Under the pieces are notes generated by a model. The model was not told where the DNA came from, ran no database searches, and worked only from the letters and a program-made list of their open reading frames with translations. From the NCBI GenBank assembly GCA_030537355.1, contig JAUNNF010000004.1:103544-167543 (forward strand): a DNA stretch of 64,000 bases. Reading direction: 5' to 3'. Below are positions 37,852-47,815 of this stretch, piece after piece. The stretch is from Coriobacteriia bacterium. Lineage in GTDB: Bacteria > Actinomycetota > Coriobacteriia > Coriobacteriales > Eggerthellaceae. The translations under genes and the position numbers were made by a program. Each line of letters opens with the position of its first letter. The stretch's first letter is position 1.

Positions 37852-40158
37852 TTAAACTAATTTGGCCTGAGCTTTCGAATACCACTTATCAAGTAATTGA
37901 TAGAAAATAAAGAAACATATACAACCAATTGCTGCAATGCTTACAAATAAACTGATCATATTTTCATTAAATGCTGCAATGTTAAACAGATCACCAAAGA
38001 AGACACAACCTAAAATAGTACCACCAACAACCACAATTATTAATCCTGCGCGTATTGGTGTAAATGGAATAGATAGCCTAATAATAAGCATAAACCCGAT
38101 GGTCGACATCATAAGCACACACATGGTTGATACTTGTTCATAATTCAATCCGTAAACATTATATCCAACAACATTTAATGCAACAATTGCAAGTATTATG
38201 ACAACTGCACTTGGAATTGAACGCACTATTACGTTAATTAAGAAATGACCTTTAATCCTGTCATGATTAGGTTCTAATGCAAGAACAAAGGATGGAACCC
38301 CAATTGTGAATGCCGAGATTAATGTCAGCTGTATTGGTTGGAAGGGATAAGACCATGGCATAAATAAGAATATAGCTGCTAGTCCCATAGACAACAATGT
38401 TTTTACTAAAAATAGAGAGGCTGACCTTTGTAAGTTATTTATAGAACGCCTACCTTCAGCAACAACCTGCGTCATAGACGCAAAATCATTATTGATCAAC
38501 ACTAAGTGCGCAACATTTCTAGCAGCTGAAGAGCCTGATGCCATTGCCACTGAACAGTCAGCTTGTTTAAGCGATAAAACATCATTAACGCCATCACCTG
38601 TCATAGCCACTGTATGCCCATGCTTTTGAAGTGCTACAACAAATGCTTTTTTCTGTTCTGGCTTTACTCGTCCAAATACAGAGTATTTGTTAATAGCTTC
38701 TTCAATATCAGCATCCGTCTTAAGCGTTGTTGCGTCTACAAAGTTTTCAGCTCCAGCAACTCCTACTTGTCTAGCAATACCAGAAACTGTACGAGGGTCA
38801 TCACCAGAGATAACTTTAAGCTGAACACCTTCGTCAGCAAAATACTTAATTGTTTGAGCTGCAGTATCTCTAATTTGATCTCTGACACATATAAAGCCAA
38901 TAGGCTCAGGATCCCCAACAATATTACCTTTGTCATCAAAATCCCTAACCTTTGCCAAAAGCAAAACACGTGCATCAACGGCTAATTCCTCTGTTTTGCT
39001 CAATGCTTTTTTATCATTAGTTATAAATTGAGTGGCTCCCATAACATAACCAAAATTACCAAACATAGCTCCAGAATACTTTTTATCAGACGAAAACGGA
39101 ATTACACGTGTAGCTTTTAAGACATCAATGTCTTTATCTTTATAATATTCTTCAATAGCAAGTGAGGTTTCGTTCTTGTCCTCATCGGCAGCAACTAACG
39201 ATGCAAAACCAGTATCAACATCACCTACTGTTTTCTCAACTTCCATCTTACCTGAAGTTATAGTTCCTGTTTTATCCAGGCATAAAGTATCTACGCGAGC
39301 GAGAGTTTCAATGCAATATAACTGCTGAACCAATACTTTATATTTAGATAAACGGACAACACTTACAGCTAAGACAGTAGATGTCAATAGTATCAAACCT
39401 TCTGGAATCATGCCTATCATGGCAGATACAGTAGTAAGTACTGCTGGTATCAATTCGATGCTATTTAAGAAATATGCTTTACAGAAAAGAACAGCTCCAA
39501 GTGGAAATATGATCATGGAAACAATCTTAATAAGACCATTCATGGTCTCCATAATCTGAGAATTTACAACCTTGTGAGCTTTAGCTTCAGCAGTAATCTT
39601 TGCAGCATAGTTGTCTGCTCCAACATGAACAACCTTACATTCAACTTTGCCTGCATTGATAAATGAGCCACTCATAAGCTTTGCATCTTTTGCCTTAGGA
39701 ATAAGATCACTCTCTCCTGTAAGCAAGCTCTCGTTGGCATCACAAGTACCTGATAGTACAACACAATCTGTAGGAACTTGATCACCGCGACCAAGTTGAA
39801 TTACATCGTCAACAACAATCTGATCTATTGGAATCTCGGATAACTTACCATCTCTAATTACTTTAACCTTGGCCTCAGCCACAATTGTAAGCTTATCAGT
39901 TGTACGTTTTGACCTAATTTCTTGAATGATACCGATGAGTGTGTTGCAGATAATTACACCCATGAAGAGCATGTTTTTATAAGACCCGGTAAGAGCAACA
40001 ATAATAGCGAGAATTACGTTTACTGCATTAAACAATGTAAATATATTGTCATAGCAAATTCGCTTTATAGAACGCGACTTAACGCTAGCATCAACATTTG
40101 ATTTGCCCGCATTTATACGCTTCTGAACTTCTGCTTGTGTTAACCCTTTATTTTGCAT
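37852..40158 (-). CDS. P-type cation-transporting ATPase, CtpE/CaxP-like
   Basis: 768 residues. The phosphorylation site is LCLDKTGTITSGKMEV, the actuator motif LLTGESDLIPKAKD, and the hinge MTGDGVNDVLSLKQADCSVA. Helix 4 carries MIPEGLILLTSTVLAVSVVR, the PEGL motif of the calcium-type branch. The sequence VLVQQLYCIETLARVDTLC is like mycobacterial CtpE and streptococcal CaxP, which are linked to Ca2+ transport. No heavy-metal domain or CPC motif is present. Ion specificity is inferred. It overlaps the polA end by 11 bp, so it lies in the alaS-ruvX-polA unit. Confidence 0.87.
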   Translation of the reverse strand: MQNKGLTQAEVQKRINAGKSNVDASVKSRSIKRICYDNIFTLFNAVNVILAIIVALTGSYKNMLFMGVIICNTLIGIIQEIRSKRTTDKLTIVAEAKVKVIRDGKLSEIPIDQIVVDDVIQLGRGDQVPTDCVVLSGTCDANESLLTGESDLIPKAKDAKLMSGSFINAGKVECKVVHVGADNYAAKITAEAKAHKVVNSQIMETMNGLIKIVSMIIFPLGAVLFCKAYFLNSIELIPAVLTTVSAMIGMIPEGLILLTSTVLAVSVVRLSKYKVLVQQLYCIETLARVDTLCLDKTGTITSGKMEVEKTVGDVDTGFASLVAADEDKNETSLAIEEYYKDKDIDVLKATRVIPFSSDKKYSGAMFGNFGYVMGATQFITNDKKALSKTEELAVDARVLLLAKVRDFDDKGNIVGDPEPIGFICVRDQIRDTAAQTIKYFADEGVQLKVISGDDPRTVSGIARQVGVAGAENFVDATTLKTDADIEEAINKYSVFGRVKPEQKKAFVVALQKHGHTVAMTGDGVNDVLSLKQADCSVAMASGSSAARNVAHLVLINNDFASMTQVVAEGRRSINNLQRSASLFLVKTLLSMGLAAIFLFMPWSYPFQPIQLTLISAFTIGVPSFVLALEPNHDRIKGHFLINVIVRSIPSAVVIILAIVALNVVGYNVYGLNYEQVSTMCVLMMSTIGFMLIIRLSIPFTPIRAGLIIVVVGGTILGCVFFGDLFNIAAFNENMISLFVSIAAIGCICFFIFYQLLDKWYSKAQAKLV

Positions 40159-42763
40159 CAGCCCAATTCCCTCCTACTTCAACATCTACTACAAGTGGAA
40201 CTTCTAACGCTACAATGTTTTCCATTATATCTTTAACACGTAAACTTACTTCATCTACTTTGTCTTTTGGACAAGAAAAATCAAGCTCATCATGTACTTG
40301 CATCATACACTTTGCCGGGACATCAATTGCTGCTCTCATGGCAAGCTTAATGATATCTGCAGCAGACCCTTGCATTGGATGATTCATGGCAGTCCTCTCG
40401 CCAAATGCTTGAAGCCGCTTTGATCCCTGCAACTCTGGAATATATCTACGTCGTCCAAACATAGTTTCTGCGTAACCTAAACGTTTAGCATCGTCAACTA
40501 CCTTGTCGAGATAAGCCTTAACTCGAGGGTAAGTAGTAAAATATCTATCGATTATCTCTTTAGCCTCTGATACGTCAATTTTTAACGCTTGCGATAAACC
40601 ATATGCTTGCTGCCCATATATAATGCCAAAATTAACAGCTTTAGCTGCACTACGTTGTGCTTTTGTAGGCTCATCAACATTAAAAATACTAGATGCAGTA
40701 GTACTATGAAAATCAGTGCCGGACTTAAAAGCTTCAATCAATCCCTCATCTTCTGACAAGTGAGCTAAAAGCCTAAGTTCAATTTGTGAATAATCAGCTG
40801 ACAAAAATACATCATTATCATTCAGCGGGATAAAACACTCTCTTATTTGATTTCCGAATTCGCTACGTGTTGGAATATTTTGGATATTAGGATCAGATGA
40901 AGACAGCCTTCCAGTTGTGGTTTTTCTTTGATGGAAAGTTGTATGAATCAGCCCATCATCAGCAATCAAATTAGGAAGAGCCTCAATATATGTTGATCTG
41001 ATTTTTGCATACTCCCTGTATTCTAGCACCTTTTTAGGCAAATCATGTAAATTAGAGAGGTCTTCTAATACAGACGCATCAGTCGAGTAGCCAGTCTTGT
41101 TTTTCTTTTTTGCCGGCAAGTCTAATACCTCAAAAAGTATATGCGCTAATTGTTTTGGCGAATCAATGTTAAATTCCTCACCTGCTAGATTATATATTTC
41201 TGTTTTTAGGTGCTCCAATGTTTCTTTTGTAGAAACACTCAATTTAGACATTTTCTCTGTATTGATCTTGACGCCATTATGCTCAAGCTCTGAAAGTACT
41301 GGAGTTAAAGGTTTTTCAATATCGTAGAAAACTTTATCTCCGTCTAGTAAATCACAAATAGGCTTATATAAGGCATAAGTTAGAGCTGCTCTTCTAGCTA
41401 AGCGAAGTTTTAAATTATTATTTTTCTTGTCTATATACTTGGAATCTTTCTTGTCAATATCAGCATCTAATGTTGGCAACATTTCGCCATAAAGCTGTTG
41501 ATACACATCTACAGCACTATATTTTGACATTGATGAGTCAAGTACATATGCAGCAAGGCTTATGTCAAAAACATCAATGTCATATCTTTTCTCATAAAGT
41601 ATTTCAAATACATCTTTAGAATTTTCTACTATCATTTTATGTTTAGATAATTCATCTAAAACTTCTTCACCCTCATAAACAGCTACTTTATCACCGTCTG
41701 ATATGGCAACGATTATGTCACTGTCTTCTTCTACTTCTGTATCAAAGATAGAAGCTTGTTTTGGAGGCATTATTTTATGATCAATTGCAATTGCTACATT
41801 GTCAAATGATATACTATCTGTATAGTGTTCAAAATTAGCAATATGTGCTGGGGGTTTTAAGCTAGATTCTTTTTTTTCAGAAAAACTGATACTATCATCT
41901 AGTTCCTCGCCAACAATCTTTAATACATTGGCGAGACTGCTTTTTAGTCTGTATTTAATAAAGCATTCAGTAACTTTATCTTTGTCGAAAGACGGAAATA
42001 CAACACCATCTAAGTCCAAATCAAGAGGTACATCTGTAGCTATTGTGGCTGCCTTTCTGCTGATATATGCGGCGTCTTTATTGTTCTCAATATTTTCTTT
42101 TTGCTTACCTTTAAGCTTATCCAAATTATCGTATATACCTTCCAAATCATTAAAGTCGTTTAATAACTGAAGTGCACTTTTAGGTCCAATACCTGGAACC
42201 CCTGGAATATTATCCACACTATCACCCATCAGTGCCAGAAAGTCTATAAACTGATCAACCCTAATACCGTATTTCTCTTCTACTTCAGCAGGTCCAACAA
42301 ATTCATTTTTGGATGTAACAATTTTAGTTTTGTCACTAGCGAGCTGATTAATGTCTTTATCACCCGTGACTAAAAGCGTATTGCAACCGCAAGTTTCACA
42401 TTTTTTAGCGATTGTACCTAATATATCATCACCTTCCCAACCATCAATTTTAATAACTGGTATATCCATAGCTTTAAGCAATTCTTCAATGATTGGAAAT
42501 TGAACCCTAAGCTCATTGTCCATAGGCTTGCGCTGAGCCTTATATTGCTCAACAGCTTCTAATCTAAATTTTGGAATACCAGCATCAAAGGCAACAATGA
42601 TAGCATCTGGTTGAGCTTTGTCGTAAAAACTCAAGAACATATTCATAAAACCATGTACAGCATTTGTAGGCGTTCCGTCGGCTAGACTCATTACAGGAGG
42701 AACTGCATGATAAGCCCTATGAACCCATGAATTACCATCTATTACTGCAACTGTTCTATCCAT
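40148..42763 (-). CDS. polA: DNA polymerase I
   Basis: 871 residues. The N-terminal 5' nuclease domain (about 1-290) has VIDGNSWVHRAYHA, KIDGWEGDDILGTIA and VTGDKDINQLASDKT, then MGDSVDNIPGVPGIGPKSAL. The middle domain (about 310-470) lacks recognisable DEDD proofreading residues (for example AISDGDKVAVYEG), so 3'-5' proofreading is probably absent, as in many Gram-positive enzymes. The polymerase domain has FLSADYSQIELRLLAHLSED, AAKAVNFGIIYGQQAYGLS and CMMQVHDELDF. It overlaps ruvX by 22 bp. Confidence 0.95.
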   Translation of the reverse strand: MDRTVAVIDGNSWVHRAYHAVPPVMSLADGTPTNAVHGFMNMFLSFYDKAQPDAIIVAFDAGIPKFRLEAVEQYKAQRKPMDNELRVQFPIIEELLKAMDIPVIKIDGWEGDDILGTIAKKCETCGCNTLLVTGDKDINQLASDKTKIVTSKNEFVGPAEVEEKYGIRVDQFIDFLALMGDSVDNIPGVPGIGPKSALQLLNDFNDLEGIYDNLDKLKGKQKENIENNKDAAYISRKAATIATDVPLDLDLDGVVFPSFDKDKVTECFIKYRLKSSLANVLKIVGEELDDSISFSEKKESSLKPPAHIANFEHYTDSISFDNVAIAIDHKIMPPKQASIFDTEVEEDSDIIVAISDGDKVAVYEGEEVLDELSKHKMIVENSKDVFEILYEKRYDIDVFDISLAAYVLDSSMSKYSAVDVYQQLYGEMLPTLDADIDKKDSKYIDKKNNNLKLRLARRAALTYALYKPICDLLDGDKVFYDIEKPLTPVLSELEHNGVKINTEKMSKLSVSTKETLEHLKTEIYNLAGEEFNIDSPKQLAHILFEVLDLPAKKKNKTGYSTDASVLEDLSNLHDLPKKVLEYREYAKIRSTYIEALPNLIADDGLIHTTFHQRKTTTGRLSSSDPNIQNIPTRSEFGNQIRECFIPLNDNDVFLSADYSQIELRLLAHLSEDEGLIEAFKSGTDFHSTTASSIFNVDEPTKAQRSAAKAVNFGIIYGQQAYGLSQALKIDVSEAKEIIDRYFTTYPRVKAYLDKVVDDAKRLGYAETMFGRRRYIPELQGSKRLQAFGERTAMNHPMQGSAADIIKLAMRAAIDVPAKCMMQVHDELDFSCPKDKVDEVSLRVKDIMENIVALEVPLVVDVEVGGNWADAK

Positions 42764-43131
42764 GTCTCTAAAAACAATGATGCAGCTATTGCATCAACCT
42801 TTCCTTTCATTTCACGCTCGCTTAATCCTTGAGCTCTAAGTATATTTTTTGCTTCTTTTGAGCTTAAACGTTCATCTATAAACTCAAGTTTTAAATTATA
42901 CTTATTTGCAATACTATTAGCAATATCTCTAACATGCTTAGTTTGTTCAGTTTCCTCGCCATTCAAACCTAAAGGCAATCCTGACAAAAGCATATCAGGC
43001 TCATAATCATAAATTACCTCTTTTAATTCATCTATAGATACTACTTTAACGGGATTAGAAACCTTTGTTTTGGTGTCTGCGTACGCGACCCCTATACGCT
43101 TATCTCCTATGTCAAGAGCTATTACTCTCAA
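42742..43131 (-). CDS. ruvX: Putative pre-16S rRNA nuclease / Holliday junction resolvase YqgF
   Basis: 129 residues with the RNase H-like fold motifs ALDIGDKRIGVAYADTKTKV (first Asp), LLSGLPLGLNGEET (canonical GLP), FIDERLSSKEA (Glu) and KVDAIAASLFLETWI (last Asp). The family trims the 5' end of 16S rRNA and was first proposed as a Holliday junction resolvase. It sits between alaS and polA with overlaps of 4 and 22 bp; an alaS-yqgF link is common in Gram-positive bacteria. Confidence 0.92.
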   Translation of the reverse strand: MRVIALDIGDKRIGVAYADTKTKVSNPVKVVSIDELKEVIYDYEPDMLLSGLPLGLNGEETEQTKHVRDIANSIANKYNLKLEFIDERLSSKEAKNILRAQGLSEREMKGKVDAIAASLFLETWIEQLQ

Positions 43132-45758
43132 GATAGCATTTCTCTGGCAGCATTTAAGGCGTCATCAATACCTTCAATGTTTTTGCCACCAGCTTGAGCC
43201 ATACGAGGCTTGCCTCCACCGCCACCTTGTATATGCTTAGATATTGCTTTTATTACATCAACAGCATTAAAGCCTGCTTGAACCGCTTTATCGGTTCCTG
43301 CAGCCAAAAGAAGGGCTTTACCATTATTAATACCACCTACAACACAGGCAATATTATCTCCACCATGATCTGTAAGCAAATCCCATGCCCGTTTAATATC
43401 ATTACCTTCTAGATTTAAAATATTATGAATACAAAGTTTATATCCAGCTTCTGTTTCAAATACGCTATCCATAACTTCATCAAATGCATCATCAGCAGCC
43501 TTACTTGCAATTATCTCAATATCCTTATTCAGGCGCTTAATGTCAGCAATATTTTTTTCTATTCTGTCAGGAACTTGTTTAATAGGACAGCGAAGAATGT
43601 CAGCAGAGTTATCTAAAATATTAAGTCTTTCTGTGCAGTAATCATATGCGTCAAATGAGGTAACAGCCTCAATACGTCTGGCATTAGCCCCAACTGACGT
43701 TTCAATAGTTACTTTTACGAGACCAATTTCAGAAGTGTTGCTAACATGACAACCACCACAAAGCTCACTAGAAAAATCTCCAGTATTGACAACCCTGACT
43801 TCATCACCATATTTCTCACCAAACAGAGCTGTAACTCCTGATTTTCTTGCCTCATTAAGAGATGTATTATAAGTAGCTACACTAACTGCTTCCATGATTT
43901 TATCGTTAGCCATCTTCTCAACTTCTGCAATTTGATCACGAGTCATTGCTTCAAAATGAGTAAAATCAAAGCGGAGTCGATCTGGTGCAACATAGGAACC
44001 AGCCTGTTTAACATGATCACCTAGCACATTACGGAGTGCCCAATGTAGAATATGTGTTGCAGTATGGTTGCGAGATATACGGCTTCTTCGCAACTTATCA
44101 ACTTCAAGGCTTACCTTATCATCAACTCTAAGCGCACCTTTTATAACTTTAACTTTATGAGCATATAATGGTTTATCTGGATGGAAAGTGTCTGTTACTT
44201 GTAGTTCTACTTTATCGTTGTATATTTTACCTTGATCTCCAACCTGACCACCCATCTCACCATAAAAAGGAGTCTTTTCAACAAACACAACACCAGTCTC
44301 ACCTGGTTTTAAAACATCCACTCTCTTGTTGTCGTTAACAAGAGCAACAACTTTCGAGTCTGCAGATAATGTATCGTATCCAACAAATTTAGTTGCTGAA
44401 ATACCTCTGATAAGTTCTGCTGATTCTACATCCCATGCAGCTTCAGCCTCCTCAGCATTAGCAGCACGAGCACGGCTTCTTTGCTCTTCCATACAAGCAT
44501 TAAAGCCTGCTTCATCTATGGAAAACCCGCGGTCCTCAGCAATTTCTTTTGTAACTTCCATAGGAAATCCATAAGTATCATGTAAGATAAATACATCTTC
44601 ACCTGGAATTATAAGGTCTTTTATGTCCTCGTTAAGTAAATCATCTAATAACTCTGTTCCTTGTCTTAATGTTGTGCCAAAACGTTCTTCTTCTGACTTA
44701 ACAACACGAAGAATAAGATCCTTGTTGTCAATTAATTCAGGGTAGACATCACCCATAATGTTAAATATCTCTTCTATGTAATTATTTAGAACAGTACCTT
44801 CAAAACCAAGCAGGTATGCTTTAATGACACATCGTCTTAGCAAGCGTCTTAAAACGTATTCACGTCCTTCGTTTCCTGGTAGAATACCATCTGCAATCAT
44901 AAATGTTACAGCACGACTATGATCAGCAATAATTCTTAAGCTTAAATCAATTTTTTCATCATCGCCATATTTGACGTTAAAAAGTTTTTCGCCAACACCA
45001 ACAAGAGAACGCAAGATATCAGTTTCAAAATTAGACTGAACTCCTTGCAGTATTGCTGCCATACGCTCAAGGCCCATACCTGTATCGATATTCTTTTTAG
45101 GAAGAGGCAATAATGTTCCATCTTCTTGACCATCATACTGGGTAAATACTAAATTCCAATATTCTAGATATCTATCACAATCGCATCCTGGTGCACAATC
45201 TGGGCTTCCACAACCAAATTCTGGTCCTTGATCATAATAAAGCTCTGAACATGGCCCACAAGGACCAGTAGGGCCAGCACGCCAGAAGTTATCTTCTTCG
45301 CCAAGCTTAACTATTCTATCTTCAGGTACCCCTAAATCTTTCCAGATCTCGATTGATTCATCATCATCCTTGTATACAGAAAACCATAATTTATCGAAGT
45401 CTAGACCCATAGCATTTACAGAAAAATCAATCGCCCAGTCACACATCTCGCGCTTAAAATAAGCACCAAAACTAAAGTTACCTAACATTTCAAAAAAGCT
45501 TAAGTGACGTCCTGTACGCCCTATAATGTCAATATCATTAGTACGAACACATTTTTGCGCTGTTGTTGTGCCAACATATTTACTAGGTAATTTTTTTTGT
45601 TGTAAGAAATATGGTTTGAATTGAACCATACCAGCACTAGTCAGCAATAATGATGGGTCATCGGGAATTAAAGAAGAGGAGTGCATTCTTTTGCACCCCT
45701 TATCTTCAAAGTAACTTAAAAACTTCTCTCTAATTTCAGAACTTGTCATATATTTCAT
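43128..45758 (-). CDS. alaS: Alanine-tRNA ligase
   Basis: Charges tRNA-Ala and edits Ser/Gly. The 876-aa protein has the class II start MTSSEIREKFLSYFEDKGCK and HSSSLIPDDPSLLLTSAGMV, then RAGPTGPCGPCSELYYDQG. The editing-domain zinc residues are HTATHILHWALRNVLGDHV and LCGGCHVSNTSEIG. The C-terminal C-Ala region has HIQGGGGGKPRMAQAGGK. Length is typical. It overlaps the permease gene by 4 bp on the upstream side and ruvX by 4 bp downstream. No T-box leader is seen, since its start lies inside an operon. Confidence 0.97.
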   Translation of the reverse strand: MKYMTSSEIREKFLSYFEDKGCKRMHSSSLIPDDPSLLLTSAGMVQFKPYFLQQKKLPSKYVGTTTAQKCVRTNDIDIIGRTGRHLSFFEMLGNFSFGAYFKREMCDWAIDFSVNAMGLDFDKLWFSVYKDDDESIEIWKDLGVPEDRIVKLGEEDNFWRAGPTGPCGPCSELYYDQGPEFGCGSPDCAPGCDCDRYLEYWNLVFTQYDGQEDGTLLPLPKKNIDTGMGLERMAAILQGVQSNFETDILRSLVGVGEKLFNVKYGDDEKIDLSLRIIADHSRAVTFMIADGILPGNEGREYVLRRLLRRCVIKAYLLGFEGTVLNNYIEEIFNIMGDVYPELIDNKDLILRVVKSEEERFGTTLRQGTELLDDLLNEDIKDLIIPGEDVFILHDTYGFPMEVTKEIAEDRGFSIDEAGFNACMEEQRSRARAANAEEAEAAWDVESAELIRGISATKFVGYDTLSADSKVVALVNDNKRVDVLKPGETGVVFVEKTPFYGEMGGQVGDQGKIYNDKVELQVTDTFHPDKPLYAHKVKVIKGALRVDDKVSLEVDKLRRSRISRNHTATHILHWALRNVLGDHVKQAGSYVAPDRLRFDFTHFEAMTRDQIAEVEKMANDKIMEAVSVATYNTSLNEARKSGVTALFGEKYGDEVRVVNTGDFSSELCGGCHVSNTSEIGLVKVTIETSVGANARRIEAVTSFDAYDYCTERLNILDNSADILRCPIKQVPDRIEKNIADIKRLNKDIEIIASKAADDAFDEVMDSVFETEAGYKLCIHNILNLEGNDIKRAWDLLTDHGGDNIACVVGGINNGKALLLAAGTDKAVQAGFNAVDVIKAISKHIQGGGGGKPRMAQAGGKNIEGIDDALNAAREMLS

Positions 45759-46966
45759 TTTTTGCTCTTTTTCTTCAACTTTCCGGAAGTAGCATCATAA
45801 CGTGGATTTGCGTTATCTTTTTCTTGAGGTTTACCCTTAAAGAAAACACCATCTGGAGAAACAATACGCCTTCCTGTTCTTTTTTCGTAATAATAAACAA
45901 ATAGGGCTTTAAACACAGCAACAGCCGGAATAGATAATAACATGCCAACAAGAGCACCAATTATTCCACTCATAACACCACCAATTGCTGCACCAACAGT
46001 TAAAGCAAACAATGTGAGAGCTGGATGAATATCAACTGCGTTTTGCATTATCTTAGGAGAAACAAAATTATAAACAATCTGCTGAATAACAATAGTACCA
46101 GCTAGAGCAAAAATTGCAGCCCAAATAGATGTAAAAAGTCCACCAAGTGCTGCTACCGCACCACCAATCCAAGGACCAATAATAGGAATAATGTTTAGGA
46201 CACCCGTAATACATCCCAATGCTCCAGAATTGCTAATACCAAGACACATAAATAAAATACCCGATGCAAGACCTATGATAAAACACTGTAAGAATGTACC
46301 TTTAATATATCCTGCCATAATATGAGTAAAAGTATAATGAAGCATCTCAGAGTCTTCTTTATACTTAGAAGGGATAAATCTGTTTACTTCTCTACCTAAT
46401 TTTGGAAGTTCTATTAAAATCCAGAATGCGATAATTAAAGCAATACCAATTGCCATAAAGCTGGTACCTAACATTCCTCCTACTGCAAACAAACCTGATG
46501 CAGAAGCTGTTGCAATATTTGAACCAATAGAACTCACTGTTGACATAGCGTCATTAATTGCTTTTTGAGCAGCTTCACTTTGAAGAATATAGCCATATTG
46601 ATTATGCATCTCACGCATCCAATCACTAACGGCATTTGCATACGCAGGAATGTTTTCAATCATATTTTTAATCTGCTCTCCAATACCAAATGCTGGAGAA
46701 AACATAAACAGACCAATCAAAACTACAACAATTAACATAACAATATAAGCTACAACAGAACCCAGAACTCTATTCATGCCCTTTTTCTCTAAACCATTAA
46801 CTATGTTTCTGAGGAGAAAAACGATAACAGTTGTCCAAATAATAATAGAAACCGGCGTAGATAAAAATCCTAAAACATAATTAAGGATTACACATAATAC
46901 GCAAAGAGAAATCAATGTTGCGCATACAAGACAACGTTTACCCCATTTTGCTATACTTTGTTCCAT
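45755..46966 (-). CDS. AI-2E family transporter
   Basis: 403 residues with seven or eight predicted membrane helices. The family core has LQCFIIGLASGILFMCLGIS and the GVLNIIPIIGPWIGGAVAAL motif, then VQQIVYNFVSPKIMQNAVDIHP (here QQIVYNFVSPKIMQNAVD), as in YdiK/YtvI/PerM-like proteins. Some members export AI-2 or act as Na+/H+ antiporters; the role here is open. The cytosolic C-terminus is basic and ends KLKKKSKK. It overlaps alaS by 4 bp, an arrangement seen in other Gram-positive genomes. Confidence 0.88.
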   Translation of the reverse strand: MEQSIAKWGKRCLVCATLISLCVLCVILNYVLGFLSTPVSIIIWTTVIVFLLRNIVNGLEKKGMNRVLGSVVAYIVMLIVVVLIGLFMFSPAFGIGEQIKNMIENIPAYANAVSDWMREMHNQYGYILQSEAAQKAINDAMSTVSSIGSNIATASASGLFAVGGMLGTSFMAIGIALIIAFWILIELPKLGREVNRFIPSKYKEDSEMLHYTFTHIMAGYIKGTFLQCFIIGLASGILFMCLGISNSGALGCITGVLNIIPIIGPWIGGAVAALGGLFTSIWAAIFALAGTIVIQQIVYNFVSPKIMQNAVDIHPALTLFALTVGAAIGGVMSGIIGALVGMLLSIPAVAVFKALFVYYYEKRTGRRIVSPDGVFFKGKPQEKDNANPRYDATSGKLKKKSKK

Positions 46967-46991
46967 TTAAGCTCCTTTTATGTAAACAAAT

Positions 46992-47537
46992 TTAATTTAC
47001 GGTAATATAAGGATCAGATGTTTTAACTTTTTTAACTTTCTTTTTCTTTTTGACTTTTCTGGTAAAAACTTGACCATGACCTGGCTCACCGTCTTCCAAG
47101 TGTCCAGCAACATCGGAATCGTCTAATGTTTTATTGTCATTACCCAAAATACCTTGAATTTTCTCACCAGCTTTAGAGATTAAATCAGCAGGTGCGCTTA
47201 CAATATTGCCTACAGAAGTTGTAGCATTTGCAACACCTTCTGTAATAACATTAACATTTTCTAATATTTGATCTGCTCTCATTAATTCTAAATTAGCAGC
47301 ATCAATAGATAAAGAAATTCTCTCTATTAAAGGATCTACTTTTTCGATTGTTGGTTGAACTTTCTTTGTTATTTGTTCAATATTATCAATGGTTGGATTT
47401 AATTGTTTATGTACTTCGTCTACTTTTTTGCGAGCTTTGCGAAGAGTCATAATAAGTTCAATAATAAACCAAACTAGGGCTATTCCAACCGCGACTCCTA
47501 CGACAATTAATGCAATATACAAATAATTTATATCCAT
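46992..47537 (-). CDS. Membrane-anchored coiled-coil protein (DUF948-like)
   Basis: 181 residues from the ATG at 47537, preceded by TGGAGGGA. A longer frame would run through tRNA-Leu and is rejected. There is one N-terminal membrane helix (LYIALIVVGVAVGIALVWFI), a short basic stretch, then a helical region with repeats like LNPTIDNIEQITKKVQPTIE, suggestive of the DUF948/YtxG type of anchored helical protein. The C-terminus is lysine-rich (VKKKKKVKKVKTSDPYITVN). Function unknown. It lies 23 bp after tRNA-Leu and 25 bp before the AI-2E permease gene. Confidence 0.8.
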   Translation of the reverse strand: MDINYLYIALIVVGVAVGIALVWFIIELIMTLRKARKKVDEVHKQLNPTIDNIEQITKKVQPTIEKVDPLIERISLSIDAANLELMRADQILENVNVITEGVANATTSVGNIVSAPADLISKAGEKIQGILGNDNKTLDDSDVAGHLEDGEPGHGQVFTRKVKKKKKVKKVKTSDPYITVN

Positions 47538-47560
47538 TTTTATCCCTCCAAAATATTTTG

Positions 47561-47645
47561 TGGTACGGGCGAAAGGACTTGAACCTTCACGAGTTGCCTC
47601 AACGGCACCTAAAACCGTCGCGTCTGCCAATTCCGCCACGCCCGC
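47561..47645 (-). tRNA. tRNA-Leu (anticodon UAG)
   Basis: 85-base tRNA with long variable arm and encoded CCA. The acceptor GCGGGCG pairs with CGCCCGT (a G-U closing pair at 1-72), the D-arm has GGCGGAATTGGCAGACGC, and the anticodon loop TTTAGGT gives UAG, reading CUA and probably other CUN codons. The T-arm is AGGTTCAAGTCCT. On the minus strand it stands at the head of the run of genes leading through alaS and polA. Confidence 0.95.
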
Positions 47646-47655
47646 ATGCATTTTG

Positions 47656-47686
47656 ATTATATAGTAATTATATGGCTTTATACCAA
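47656..47686 (-). promoter_or_regulatory. Possible promoter of tRNA-Leu
   Basis: A perfect TATAAT on the minus strand (47656-47661) lies 10 bases before the mature tRNA 5' end. TTGGTA at 47681-47686 is a weak -35 candidate with a 19-base spacer. A second TATAAT-like string lies slightly further upstream. The gap to the divergent tRNA-His promoter is under 40 bp. Confidence 0.45.
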
Positions 47687-47716
47687 AAAAGTGGAAATTT
47701 TTATTAGCTTTTAGTC

Positions 47717-47722
47717 TATAAT
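47717..47722 (+). promoter_or_regulatory. -10 box of the tRNA-His/tRNA-Lys unit
   Basis: A perfect TATAAT at 47717-47722 lies 16 bases before G-1 of tRNA-His, so transcription should start about 8-10 bases before the mature end. No good -35 hexamer is visible at the expected distance. Confidence 0.5.
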
Positions 47723-47737
47723 GCCAAAAAGCACAAT

Positions 47738-47814
47738 GGTGGGTGTGGCCTAGTTGGTAAGGCGCAAGATTGTGGCTCTTGAGATCGCGAGTTCAAGTCT
47801 CGTCACCCACCCCA
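47738..47814 (+). tRNA. tRNA-His (anticodon GUG)
   Basis: Cloverleaf with acceptor GTGGGTG pairing with CACCCAC, anticodon loop TTGTGGC (GUG) and T-arm GAGTTCAAGTCTC, followed by CCA. The histidine-specific extra G at -1 (47738) faces discriminator C73 (47811), the main identity element for histidyl-tRNA synthetase. It is one base from tRNA-Lys. Confidence 0.95.
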
Positions 47815-47815
47815 C

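Noticed and set aside
47538..47651. N-terminal extension of the DUF948-like protein reading MHAGVAELADATVLGAVEAT
   Set aside because: It is the translation of tRNA-Leu, a common artefact. A good ribosome site precedes the ATG at 47537.
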